A stretch of DNA of 64,000 nt. Source: Anaerococcus ihuae (GTDB lineage: Bacteria; Bacillota; Clostridia; Tissierellales; Peptoniphilaceae). The position numbers and the translations under genes are program-made. The stretch spans positions 998,001 to 1,062,000 of the forward strand of contig NZ_CAKMRU010000001.1 in assembly GCF_928368155.1 (NCBI RefSeq). The letters are read 5' to 3'. Below the pieces are notes generated by a model. It saw only the letters and a program-made list of their open reading frames with translations. It was not told where the DNA came from and made no database searches. Shown in pieces: positions 1-12,343 of this stretch (positions within the stretch are counted from its first letter, which is position 1; each line of letters begins with the position of its first letter).

Positions 1-8
1 GGTTATTT

Positions 9-1271
9 ATGGTTATTAGTAATATACAAACCAAAATTTCTGCAATTTCAGATTTATCTAAAATTTGTAGTTTTGAAGTAGAATTTCAAGATAATTCTAC
101 AACAACATTAATTCATAGCACTGCAAGACTTCTCTTGTTTAAAAAGGGAAAGGGCAAGTTTATGATAAATGGAGTTGAATATATCATAGAAAAAAACACT
201 ATGATATCTATACTACCTTGGGATATTACTACAATTACCGATGTTACAGAAGATTTAGAATTCTATAAAATTGTCTATAATTTTCAAATAATAAACGATG
301 ATCTTAGAAATATTTGTAACTTAAGAAAAGATCAAATTAACTCAATAGAATCATTATCAAAAAATCCTATAAAAATTTTGGATAATGAGTCTTTTCACTA
401 TATGAAAAATTCTTTCATTGAAATAAAAAATGAAGTAGGAAATAATTCTTTCCACGAAGAAGTTCAAGAAAAACCATATAAAGATGAATTTCTCATATCA
501 TCTATAATAAGGATATTAATAAAATTTATAAGATTTGAAAATAAATGTGAAATAAATACAAATGAAAACTATGATCACCAAACTAAAATCAACCAAATAT
601 TAAGATATATGTACTCACATATGAACGAAAAACTTACTTTAGACAGACTTTCTTCAACATTTTTTATTAGTAAATCAAGTCTGAGCAAATATTTGGAAGA
701 AAATACAGGTTTTACATTTTCTGAATTGCTAAATAGGATTAGATTTTCAAAAGCAATAGACCTATTAATGTTTTCAGAAAAAAGCCTAAATGAAATAGCA
801 AAAAGTGTAGGCTATACAGATTCATCCCACTTTACAAAGATATTTGAAAATACTGAGGGAATAAATCCGGGTGAATTCAAAAAATACTACAATATAAAGC
901 AAGTAAGCTTAAAACAAAATGAAGTTAAACTATTAGACAATGTTATAAAATATGAAATTAGAAATTTCACAGACTCTGACCTTACAATCGGAAAAGTAGC
1001 AAAAAAATTTGGTATATCAACATCAGAAGTAAACAGACTTATCTATTTTCAATTTGAAAAAAATTTCTATGAATTTTTAGATTCACTAAGAATCTCAAAA
1101 TCCTGTGAACTTCTAAAAACGACAGATTTGAAAATAATAGATATTGCCATGAAAGTCGGGTACAATTCAACAAGAACCTTCCAAAGAGCTTTTAGGAGAA
1201 TTGTAGGCCTATCCCCTAACGATTTTAGGACAACAATAAACTTCCAAGACTCTGATGGAAATATAATATAA
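9..1271 (+). CDS. AraC-family transcriptional regulator with two HTH domains
   Basis: 420-residue DNA-binding regulator. Residues about 1-100 look like a small beta-rich sensor region; an AraC/XylS helix-turn-helix pair lies at about 192-295 (ending in the typical ...GYTDSSHFTKIFE... and GINPGEFKKYY signatures) and a second, more divergent AraC-type domain at about 308-408 (GYNSTRTFQRAFRRIVGLSPNDFR). Two AraC domains in one chain is unusual; most family members have one C-terminal copy. The ATG at 9 lies only eight bases from the window edge, so no ribosome-binding site can be judged and the true start may lie upstream. A B3/B4-domain gene follows 11 bases downstream and is probably cotranscribed. 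The ligand is unknown. Confidence 0.88.
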   Translation: MVISNIQTKISAISDLSKICSFEVEFQDNSTTTLIHSTARLLLFKKGKGKFMINGVEYIIEKNTMISILPWDITTITDVTEDLEFYKIVYNFQIINDDLRNICNLRKDQINSIESLSKNPIKILDNESFHYMKNSFIEIKNEVGNNSFHEEVQEKPYKDEFLISSIIRILIKFIRFENKCEINTNENYDHQTKINQILRYMYSHMNEKLTLDRLSSTFFISKSSLSKYLEENTGFTFSELLNRIRFSKAIDLLMFSEKSLNEIAKSVGYTDSSHFTKIFENTEGINPGEFKKYYNIKQVSLKQNEVKLLDNVIKYEIRNFTDSDLTIGKVAKKFGISTSEVNRLIYFQFEKNFYEFLDSLRISKSCELLKTTDLKIIDIAMKVGYNSTRTFQRAFRRIVGLSPNDFRTTINFQDSDGNII

Positions 1272-1282
1272 AGGAGAAAAAT

Positions 1283-1987
1283 ATGAAATTTATTGCAAGC
1301 GAATCTTTTTGGGAGCTTTTCCCAGAAGCTGAAATAGGAATTATTCTATTTAAAGACATAAAAATGGAAGAAAAATCAAGTAGGGAAATAAAAGATAAAC
1401 TTGATGATGCACACGATAAAGCCCTAACTTATCTTACAAAACCAGTATTTAGCGAAAATCCAGTAATAAAAGTATGGAGAGATGCCTTCAAATTATTCAA
1501 AACAAAAAAAGGAGCACGCTGTTCAATAGAAGCCCTACTAAAAAGAGTTTCAAAAGATAAAGACGTTGGAAGCATCAATCCCCTAGTAGATATCTATAAT
1601 ACAACATCACTAACATACGCACTCCCATGTGGAGCAGAAGATATGGACAAATTTATCGGAGATATAAAACTAGAAATCACCCAAGGTGGAGATGAATTTC
1701 AACCTATAGGAGATGATAAAAATTCCCCAACTCTTGAAGGAGAACTTTGCTATAAAGATGATCAAGGTGCAATTTGCAGATGCTTCAACTGGAGAGATGG
1801 CCAAAGAACAATGATAACAGAAGATACAAAAAATGCAATATTGTTTATGGAAAATATAGATCCAGAAAGAAAAGAAGACCTAAAAGAAGCAATAAACTAT
1901 CTAGCAGAAAATCTAGATAATCACCTAGAAGGAAATTTAGAAATCCACTTTATAACAAAAGACAATCCAAGTATAGAAATAAAATAA
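1283..1987 (+). CDS. B3/B4 tRNA-binding domain protein
   Basis: 234-residue stand-alone B3/B4 domain protein, related to the B3/B4 module of the PheRS beta chain. Features seen: ..GARCSIEALLKR.. , ..NPLVDIYNTTSL.. and ..CGAEDMDKF.., which are typical of these free-standing proteins, followed by the G-E-L-C-Y-x-D segment and C-R-C-F-N-W-R-D. Family members are thought to edit or bind mischarged tRNAs or amino acids, but the exact substrate is not known. The start is set by AAAGGAG six bases before the ATG. It lies directly behind an AraC regulator, with a strong hairpin terminator 35 bases after its stop. Confidence 0.82.
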   Translation: MKFIASESFWELFPEAEIGIILFKDIKMEEKSSREIKDKLDDAHDKALTYLTKPVFSENPVIKVWRDAFKLFKTKKGARCSIEALLKRVSKDKDVGSINPLVDIYNTTSLTYALPCGAEDMDKFIGDIKLEITQGGDEFQPIGDDKNSPTLEGELCYKDDQGAICRCFNWRDGQRTMITEDTKNAILFMENIDPERKEDLKEAINYLAENLDNHLEGNLEIHFITKDNPSIEIK

Positions 1988-2022
1988 ATAAATTAGATAA
2001 AAAAACTGAAATCAAGCAGAAT

Positions 2023-2076
2023 AAACTGACCTCAAAAAGTTAGACCTAAAATTAACTCAATGAGGTCAGTTTTTTA
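2023..2076 (+). terminator. Rho-independent terminator after the AraC-B3/B4 operon
   Basis: A 12-bp stem (AAACTGACCTCA at 2023-2034 with TGAGGTCAGTTT at 2061-2072) followed by a T-rich run on the + strand. It closes the two-gene operon starting at position 9. Between it and the next hairpin (about 2080-2255) I see only AT-rich sequence without a gene. Confidence 0.8.
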
Positions 2077-2256
2077 TTTAAATGATAAGAAATTTTTATT
2101 TTCGAGAAAATATACAGAAAAATCAATTTAAAACAAATATCACTATAAACTTAAAAAATAAACGAAATTCAATAAAAAATAATTACATCAAAATATAAAA
2201 TAAATTTATAATTCAAAAATGAAATAATAGTGTAACACAAAATGTAACAATAAAAA

Positions 2257-2289
2257 AGATAGCTTATAAACACTATAAATAAGCTATCT
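2257..2289 (-). terminator. Terminator of the rRNA-tRNA operon
   Basis: A 10-bp stem, AGATAGCTTA at 2257-2266 and TAAGCTATCT at 2280-2289, followed on the - strand by six T. It lies just past the last tRNA (Arg-ACG) and closes the long 16S-23S-5S-tRNA transcript. Confidence 0.8.
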
Positions 2290-2298
2290 AATAAAACA

Positions 2299-2375
2299 TG
2301 GCGCGGCATTGAGGATTCGAACCCCAGGCCTACTGGTCCGTAGCCAGTCGCTCTATCCAACTGAGCTAATACCGC
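2299..2375 (-). tRNA. tRNA-Arg(ACG)
   Basis: Cloverleaf on the - strand with acceptor GCGGTAT/ATGCCGC, anticodon loop CTACGGA (anticodon ACG, read as ICG), T-arm GGTTCGAATCC and an encoded CCA. Last gene of the cluster, next to the terminator. Confidence 0.95.
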
Positions 2376-2395
2376 TCAATATATAAATAAAATAT

Positions 2396-2472
<77 letters not shown>

Positions 2473-2498
2473 AAGTTAAAATAAAATATAAAAAAATT

Positions 2499-2575
<77 letters not shown>

Positions 2576-2602
2576 AGGTTCAAAATAAAATAAAAAGATA
2601 TT

Positions 2603-2679
<77 letters not shown>

Positions 2680-2770
2680 AAATTCAAAATAAATATCTAA
2701 TACTAAAGTAATACTTTAATCTAATACAATTATAGCATAATTTTTAAAAAAATAAAAGTATATTAAAAAA

Positions 2771-2844
2771 TGGAGCGGGTGAAGGGAATCGGACCCTCGC
2801 AACCAGCTTGGAAGGCTGGGGCTCTACCACTGAGCTACACCCGC
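2771..2844 (-). tRNA. tRNA-Gly(TCC)
   Basis: Acceptor GCGGGTG/CACCCGC, anticodon loop CTTCCAA (anticodon TCC), encoded CCA. Separated from Arg-TCT by about 90 AT-rich bases. Confidence 0.95.
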
Positions 2845-2851
2845 AAATTTT

Positions 2852-2926
2852 TGGAGCGGAAGACGGGATTCGAACCCGCGACCCTCGCCTTGGCAAGGCG
2901 ATACTCTACCACTGAGCCACTTCCGC
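2852..2926 (-). tRNA. tRNA-Gly(GCC)
   Basis: Acceptor GCGGAAG/CTTCCGC, anticodon loop TTGCCAA (anticodon GCC), encoded CCA. Only seven bases from the Gly-TCC gene. Confidence 0.95.
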
Positions 2927-3011
2927 AAAAGAAAATATGAAATTGATTTCATTTTTTTATAAAATCTATTAACCAAGCTATTTCTCTATAAATTTTATTT
3001 CACAATAAAAT

Positions 3012-3087
3012 TGGAGCTGATGATAGGACTTGAACCTACAACCTATTGATTACAAATCAATTGCTCTACCAATTGAGCTACATCAGC
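3012..3087 (-). tRNA. tRNA-Thr(TGT)
   Basis: Acceptor GCTGATG/CATCAGC, anticodon loop TTTGTAA (anticodon TGT), encoded CCA. Confidence 0.95.
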
Positions 3088-3137
3088 ACATTGGATCTCT
3101 ACTGAAATCCAAGTCCTATATCAGCCGGACTAGCAGT

Positions 3138-3214
3138 TGGCGACTTAGATGGGATTCGAACCCACGACCTCCGCCGTGACAGGGCGGCATTCTAACCAGC
3201 TGAACTACTAAGCC
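3138..3214 (-). tRNA. tRNA-Asp(GTC)
   Basis: Acceptor GGCTTAG/CTAAGTC with one G-U pair, anticodon loop CTGTCAC (anticodon GTC), encoded CCA. Confidence 0.95.
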
Positions 3215-3243
3215 ATAAAAGGTTTAAATAATAAAAAATGTAT

Positions 3244-3319
3244 TGGTGGAAGTAACAGGGCTCGAACCTGTGACCCCCTGCTTGTAAGGCAGATGCTCTC
3301 CCAACTGAGCTATACTTCC
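3244..3319 (-). tRNA. tRNA-Val(TAC)
   Basis: Acceptor GGAAGTA/TACTTCC, anticodon loop CTTACAA (anticodon TAC), encoded CCA. Confidence 0.95.
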
Positions 3320-3322
3320 ATT

Positions 3323-3397
3323 TGGTGACCCTACCGGGATTTGAACCCGGGATACCGCCGTGAAAGGGCGATGTCTTAACCGCTTGACCATAGGGCC
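3323..3397 (-). tRNA. tRNA-Glu(TTC)
   Basis: Acceptor GGCCCTA/TAGGGTC, anticodon loop CTTTCAC (anticodon TTC), encoded CCA. Its 5' arm is duplicated about 155 bases away at 3553-3572. Confidence 0.95.
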
Positions 3398-3552
3398 TCA
3401 ATCAATATTATATTTATAAACTATACTTTTTTAATCTTGCAGCAAGCTGCAAATGTCTTAGTCGGCTTGTTGACAAAGTTTCAAACAACTTTGAAACACC
3501 GCTACCATCTGACCTACCATCAATTTATTTCATAAATTGGGTTAGGATCATA

Positions 3553-3572
3553 AACCGCTTGACCATAGGGCC
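3553..3572 (-). pseudogene. Fragment of a tRNA-Glu 5' end
   Basis: Twenty bases identical to the first 20 bases of the tRNA-Glu(TTC) gene (- strand: GGCCCTATGGTCAAGCGGTT), without the rest of a tRNA. It lies in the otherwise gene-free spacer 3398-3588 between the two Glu genes. That spacer also has a small inverted repeat, CAAAGTT/AACTTTG at 3474-3493. It probably marks an imperfect duplication or an old insertion/excision at the tRNA-Glu gene. Confidence 0.75.
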
Positions 3573-3588
3573 TTACAAGAAAAAATAG

Positions 3589-3663
3589 TGGTGACTCCAC
3601 CGGGATTTGAACCCGGGATACCAGCGTGAGAGGCTGGTGTCTTAACCACTTGACCATGGAGCC
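3589..3663 (-). tRNA. tRNA-Glu(CTC)
   Basis: Acceptor GGCTCCA/TGGAGTC, anticodon loop CTCTCAC (anticodon CTC), encoded CCA. A dedicated Glu-CTC gene is uncommon in AT-rich Firmicutes, where TTC usually reads both Glu codons. Confidence 0.93.
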
Positions 3664-3707
3664 AAAAAGCTCCATGCTGGTTAATAAGCTAAGAGCTTAT
3701 AAAAAAA

Positions 3708-3784
3708 TGGTAGCGAAGAAGAGACTTGAACTCTTGACACTCCGGGTATGAACCGAATGCTCTAGCCAACTGAGCTACTTCGCC
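3708..3784 (-). tRNA. tRNA-Met(CAT), elongator
   Basis: Acceptor GGCGAAG/CTTCGCT, anticodon loop TTCATAC (CAT), encoded CCA. The body matches the elongator Met type (GGCG...CTACCA) and not tRNA-Ile2. Confidence 0.92.
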
Positions 3785-3787
3785 ACA

Positions 3788-3864
3788 TGGTTGCGGGAGT
3801 AGGATTTGAACCTACGACCTCCGGGTTATGAGCCCGACGAGCCACCAAGCTGCTCCATCCCGCG
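3788..3864 (-). tRNA. tRNA-fMet(CAT), initiator
   Basis: Anticodon CAT, C1-A72 mismatch at the acceptor end and three consecutive G-C pairs in the anticodon stem, the identity marks of initiator tRNA. CCA encoded. Confidence 0.95.
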
Positions 3865-3928
3865 ACATAACTTCTAAGAAGTAAATGAATTGAGCCACTT
3901 GTTTACTCTATTTAGTAAAGGATAATGT

Positions 3929-4003
3929 TGGCGCTCAGGGTGGGGCTCGAACCCACAACCTACCGGTTAACAGCCGGGTGCTCCACCATTGAGCTACCTA
4001 AGC
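3929..4003 (-). tRNA. tRNA-Asn(GTT)
   Basis: Acceptor GCTTAGG/CCTGAGC, anticodon loop CTGTTAA (GTT), encoded CCA. First tRNA after 5S rRNA. Confidence 0.94.
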
Positions 4004-4067
4004 ACTATAAACAAAAAAATCTTATATAAATATCCTCTATTACTTAAAATAGAAGATATTTTATAAG

Positions 4068-4182
4068 TTTGGCAACTTCCTAGTCTCCCGGGAGGTCTCC
4101 CTCCGAGTACCATCGGCGTTAGAAGGCTTAACTTCTGTGTTCGGTATGGAAACAGGTGTATCCCTTCTGCTATTGTCACCAG
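4068..4182 (-). rRNA. rrf: 5S ribosomal RNA
   Basis: - strand copy with the conserved loop text CCGAACACAGAAGTTAAGC and CGATGGTACT, with the pairing 5' and 3' ends (GGTGACAATAGC... / ...AAGTTGCCA). It sits about 50 bases after the 23S gene. End points are estimated to within a few bases. Confidence 0.93.
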
Positions 4183-4215
4183 ATATTTTATATTCTTTTT
4201 TTAAACCTCTTAATC

Positions 4216-7313
<3,098 letters not shown>

Positions 7314-7535
7314 TAATTTTATTAGGTTCTAATGGAATTGTCACAGCAAATTTATGAGTTGATGAAATTCCTTATGCAGGGATTTTTGGTTTTCCAAAAA
7401 TCATCGCATTATTGCCCTGTTCGAGTTTTGTCTGGTTATTTACTGTAATCTAACGTTATTTTTCTTATTTGCTTCGCAAATGTCGAAAAATAATGAAAGA
7501 TTTCTTTGAAATCTTTCACCCCTCGATTATGGGCT

Positions 7536-7611
7536 TGGTGGAGATGAAGAGATTCGAACTCTTGACCCCCTGCGTGCAAGGCAGGTGCTCTCCCAACTGA
7601 GCTACACCCCC
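7536..7611 (-). tRNA. tRNA-Ala(TGC) in the 16S-23S spacer
   Basis: Acceptor GGGGGTG/CATCTCC, anticodon loop CTTGCAC (TGC), encoded CCA. It is the only tRNA in the spacer; no tRNA-Ile is present. The remaining spacer (7314-7535, 7612-7710) holds only short complementary processing segments. Confidence 0.95.
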
Positions 7612-7706
7612 ATGTAACCTTTAATTTTACTACAAAGTTTACTTCGTTCCAAACAAAGTTTTTTTTAAATTTTCTTTGGTAAAAGTCAGCGTACCGACTT
7701 TTTACT

Positions 7707-9237
<1,531 letters not shown>

Positions 9238-9343
9238 AGTTTGATCTTGACTTTTGTCATTTTTCGTTTGGTCTCAAAGTAATTAACTTTGTAGTAGTAT
9301 TTATTTGTTTAAAGGTTCATCGTCAGTTGTTACTGACTATTTA

Positions 9344-9372
9344 AGTCTACCACCTTTTTTATTACTTGTCAA
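9344..9372 (-). promoter_or_regulatory. rrn promoter P2
   Basis: - strand TTGACA (9372-9367), 17-base spacer, TAGACT (9349-9344), about 105 bases before the 16S 5' end. A G-rich patch GGTGG precedes the -10. Confidence 0.75.
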
Positions 9373-9438
9373 GTTTTTTTGTAAATATTTTTCTTTTTAT
9401 TTACTTTTCTCGACTGCTTTTCTGGTGTCGACTTTTTT

Positions 9439-9466
9439 ATTATATCTCGTTTATTTTTATTGTCAA
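9439..9466 (-). promoter_or_regulatory. rrn promoter P1
   Basis: - strand TTGACA (9466-9461), 16-base spacer, TATAAT (9444-9439), upstream of P2. Two tandem promoters with consensus -35 boxes, both inside an AACTTGACA context, are typical of Firmicute rRNA operons. Confidence 0.75.
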
Positions 9467-9539
9467 GTTTTTTTTGAAAGTTTTTTGAATCTTTTTTCTC
9501 AATCTTCTTTCTTAACTAATTTAAACGAGGTAAAAAAAT

Positions 9540-9560
9540 ATAGCTGTTTCAAACAGCTAT
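9540..9560 (-). terminator. Terminator after the peroxiredoxin gene
   Basis: Stem ATAGCTGTT/AACAGCTAT with a three-base loop, followed on the - strand by seven T (complement of 9532-9538). It separates the ridA-peroxiredoxin operon from the rRNA promoters. Confidence 0.8.
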
Positions 9561-9598
9561 ATTAGTATATTATTATTTTTTTATTTTGTCAAATATTT

Positions 9599-10054
9599 TT
9601 ATAGATTTTCTATTACTTCTTCTATATCCGGTAATTGTGCTTGTGGATATTCTTTTGACCACTTAACAATTCCCTCTTCATCTATAATTATATTTGCTCT
9701 TTTGCTTGCGGAATTTTCTTCATTGAATATTCCGTAAGCTTTTGCTACTTCTCCTAATGGGAAAAAGTCTGATGCAAATTTTACATTATCGATGTTTAAT
9801 ACTGCAGCCCATGCTTTTTTTGATGGTTGTGGATCTATTGAAAGTCCAATTACTACAGTTTCTCCTTTTTCTTGAATTCTATCGAAATTTCTTTCTAATG
9901 ATCTCATTTGATCTGCGCATACTGATGTGAATGCTAATGGGTGGGATGAAAGTATTACTTTTTTTCCTCTATATTGTTCTAAGTTTACATCTTCTGCGTT
10001 TTGATCTTTTATATTAAATAATGGTGCTTTTTCACCTTTTTTTATTATTGACAT
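9599..10054 (-). CDS. Peroxiredoxin, AhpC/TSA family, 1-Cys type
   Basis: 151-residue thioredoxin-fold peroxidase that reduces hydrogen peroxide and organic peroxides. The active-site motif P39-x3-T43-x2-C46 (PLAFTSVC) is intact. C46 is the only cysteine in the chain, so the enzyme should work as a 1-Cys peroxiredoxin, closest to Bcp/AhpE-like proteins, and need an external thiol for recycling. The conserved Arg of the active site is likely in SASKRANIIID. It lies 11 bases after ridA and ends at a hairpin terminator. The two proteins make a small stress-protection operon. Confidence 0.88.
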   Translation of the reverse strand: MSIIKKGEKAPLFNIKDQNAEDVNLEQYRGKKVILSSHPLAFTSVCADQMRSLERNFDRIQEKGETVVIGLSIDPQPSKKAWAAVLNIDNVKFASDFFPLGEVAKAYGIFNEENSASKRANIIIDEEGIVKWSKEYPQAQLPDIEEVIENL

Positions 10055-10065
10055 TTATTTTCCTA

Positions 10066-10440
10066 TTATATTTCTGCTATTGCTTCAATTTCTAATAGAC
10101 CGTTTTTTGGAAGTTTGCCTACTTCTACACAGCTTCTTGCTGGTTTATGATCTCCGAAAAATTCTGCATAAGCTTCATTTACTGCTGCAAAGTCATTTAC
10201 ATCATCTAAGAAAATATTTACTTTTACAATTTTTTCTACTGATGATCCGCCTGCTTCTACTATTGCTTTTACATTTTCTAATGATTGTCTTGTTGCTTTT
10301 TTAACATCATCTGAAATTAATTCACCTGTTTCTGGAACTAATGGTAGTTGTCCTGATGAATATACAAAGCCGTTTGATACTATTCCTTGTGAATATGCTC
10401 CTACTGCTCCTGGTGCATTTTTTGTTTCAATTATTTTCAT
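10066..10440 (-). CDS. ridA: RidA family enamine/imine deaminase
   Basis: 124-residue RidA/YjgF/UK114 protein, a homotrimeric cytosolic deaminase that hydrolyses reactive 2-aminoacrylate formed by PLP enzymes. The characteristic C-terminal block (PARSCVEVGKLPKNGLLEIE) includes the key Arg102 and Glu118. The start is supported by AAGGAGG seven bases before the ATG. First gene of a two-gene operon with the peroxiredoxin. Confidence 0.9.
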   Translation of the reverse strand: MKIIETKNAPGAVGAYSQGIVSNGFVYSSGQLPLVPETGELISDDVKKATRQSLENVKAIVEAGGSSVEKIVKVNIFLDDVNDFAAVNEAYAEFFGDHKPARSCVEVGKLPKNGLLEIEAIAEI

Positions 10441-10511
10441 AATTTCCTCCTTAATAGTAAACGTTATTATATTATAAACATACTTTTTTTCTATTTTTAT
10501 TCAACTGAAAT

Positions 10512-10541
10512 AAAAAAAATCTCAAAATTTAATTTGAGATT
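10512..10541 (-). terminator. Terminator of the pheST-to-TPR operon
   Basis: Stem AATCTCAAA (10518-10526) with TTTGAGATT (10533-10541), followed by eight T on the - strand. It overlaps the stop codon of the TPR gene. Confidence 0.8.
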
Positions 10542-11640
10542 AATTTAGGTTAAATTGATTTTTTATTATTTGTAGATTTCTTGTAATTTCATCGCTTAAG
10601 TCATCGTAGCTTTCTAGATTTTCTATATCTTCTTTTGCCTTGTTGATGTTATTTAATGATAAATTTATTTGTAATCTATTGTAGATCATTCTTGGATCTT
10701 CTGGATATTTTTTTAAGCCTTGGTTTATTATTGCTATTGCATCGGTTGGTTTTTCTGATGCGTATAGGCTTATCGAATAGTCATTGTAAAGCTCTCTAAA
10801 TTCTCCGCCTTTTTCTAGGGAATTTTCAAAAGCTAGGTTTGAATTTTCGTATTGTCCTATATTTTGATAGGCTACTCCTAAATAATAGTAGGCATCTGCT
10901 CTTTTTGTTTTTGATAAGAGTCTGGTTAGAATTTGAATTGCCTTGTCGAAGTTTCCTTTTCCTATATAGTAAAGTCCTTCTTCGATTTCTGCATTATCAA
11001 ATATCATTTTAATTTTATCTCTTATTTCATCTTGGGCTTCTATATCTTTTGTTCTTTGGAGGGCATTTTCATAATAAGATCTTGCTTTTATATATTCTCC
11101 AAGATTTGCATATATATTTCCTAATTCATAATATGAAAGTGGAAAATCTTCGTCTTGGCTAATTATATCTTGTAAAATTCTAAGGGATTCTTTGATAAAT
11201 TCATCCTTATATTCTGTATCTTCATAGGCTTTTGGCCACAAAAGTCTAGCATAATTATAGGCGTTATATTTATCGAATGGGTTAATGATATAGCCTCCTC
11301 TTAATAAGAGGAGGGCCTTTTCATTTTTTTTGTCCAAATTTTTTAGGGCTTTTTGTGTAGTATAAGCTCCTATATTTTTTATATAATTTTCTATTATTTT
11401 TATATAGGAATCTCTGTATTTAAAGTCCTTGTCTATAGCAAGGTTCATTATTAGTCCGTCCAAAATTATATCTAGATTTATTTTATTTTCAAATTCTCCG
11501 CTTATTACATTTTCTGATAAGTCTTCTGTATAAAGTGCTAGGGGAGTTTGGTTTAATAAATCGTATGATGATTCTTTTTTTAGGTCTATATATCCAAGTT
11601 TGTCTGTAAAATTCAAAAAATATTGGTCTATTTTTGCCAT
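10540..11640 (-). CDS. Tetratricopeptide-repeat protein
   Basis: 366-residue soluble protein. No signal peptide or membrane segment is seen. From about residue 165 to 345 it shows consecutive TPR-like helix pairs (for example PLSYYELGNIYANLGEYIKARSYYENAL cut in parts, DAYYYLGVAYQNIGQYENSNLAFENSL, and YSISLYASEKPTDAIAIINQGLKKYP-type units). The N-terminal 150 residues are also helical but not clearly TPR. TPR proteins act as protein-binding scaffolds; the partner here is unknown. Last gene of the pheS operon, one base behind the membrane-protein gene, ending in a strong terminator. Confidence 0.8.
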   Translation of the reverse strand: MAKIDQYFLNFTDKLGYIDLKKESSYDLLNQTPLALYTEDLSENVISGEFENKINLDIILDGLIMNLAIDKDFKYRDSYIKIIENYIKNIGAYTTQKALKNLDKKNEKALLLLRGGYIINPFDKYNAYNYARLLWPKAYEDTEYKDEFIKESLRILQDIISQDEDFPLSYYELGNIYANLGEYIKARSYYENALQRTKDIEAQDEIRDKIKMIFDNAEIEEGLYYIGKGNFDKAIQILTRLLSKTKRADAYYYLGVAYQNIGQYENSNLAFENSLEKGGEFRELYNDYSISLYASEKPTDAIAIINQGLKKYPEDPRMIYNRLQINLSLNNINKAKEDIENLESYDDLSDEITRNLQIIKNQFNLN

Positions 11641-11641
11641 T

Positions 11642-12343
11642 TTATCCTCTCATGAATTTTCTTTGTCCGTAGGAATGTTTTGATAAAATCTTATACAAAT
11701 GTCCTTTAAACAATAAAAATAGGGTCTCCCAAATTGCTAATAGCATTACAAATATAAATTCATTTCCTAAAACCAAAGTATTTACTACAATTTTATTTAT
11801 TAAAAATGTTTCTACCAAGGTATATATAAGGGCATAAATCCCCCATATAAATATATTGTTTTTTACAAAATTAAATGAATCTATAAGTATGGTAAATCCA
11901 TAAACGCTATCTATATATACAAGTTCTATCACAGCTGATGTAAAAAATTTAAATAGGATTTTTAATGTGTATGAAACTGTAGGATTGATTCCGCCTAACA
12001 AATTGTCAAATATTAACTCAACTATATAAATTGAAAACATAGCAGCCATTATTAGATAGAAAAAATTCGATATGGAATTTTCTATAGATTTTTTTCCTGT
12101 ATTATTGTAAAGAACTATTGATCTTAAAGCTTGTGCTACAAAACATAAAATCAAAATTTCTATTAGATAATTTATTAATGATGCTAGGTAAGAAGAGTTT
12201 AAAATTGATAAACCCTTCATGCCTTCAAATATAGACCTAACTATCAAAGATATGAAAAGAATATAGGATTTTTTTATTTTTTTTACACTTTCTGAAAATG
12301 CGTATTTAGAACATTCTAAAAAATCTATAATTCTTTCATTCAT
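11642..12343 (-). CDS. Multi-pass membrane protein of unknown function
   Basis: 233 residues with about five or six hydrophobic segments (for example YILFISLIVRSIFEGM, LINYLIEILILCFVAQAL, FYLIMAAMFSIYIVELIF, IFIWGIYALIYTLVETFLI, FVMLLAIWETLFLLF) and basic ends. I do not recognise the family. It starts on the last base of argS and is followed by a TPR gene, so it is translationally linked to both. A membrane protein/TPR partnership is possible but is only inferred from context. Confidence 0.7.
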   Translation of the reverse strand: MNERIIDFLECSKYAFSESVKKIKKSYILFISLIVRSIFEGMKGLSILNSSYLASLINYLIEILILCFVAQALRSIVLYNNTGKKSIENSISNFFYLIMAAMFSIYIVELIFDNLLGGINPTVSYTLKILFKFFTSAVIELVYIDSVYGFTILIDSFNFVKNNIFIWGIYALIYTLVETFLINKIVVNTLVLGNEFIFVMLLAIWETLFLLFKGHLYKILSKHSYGQRKFMRG

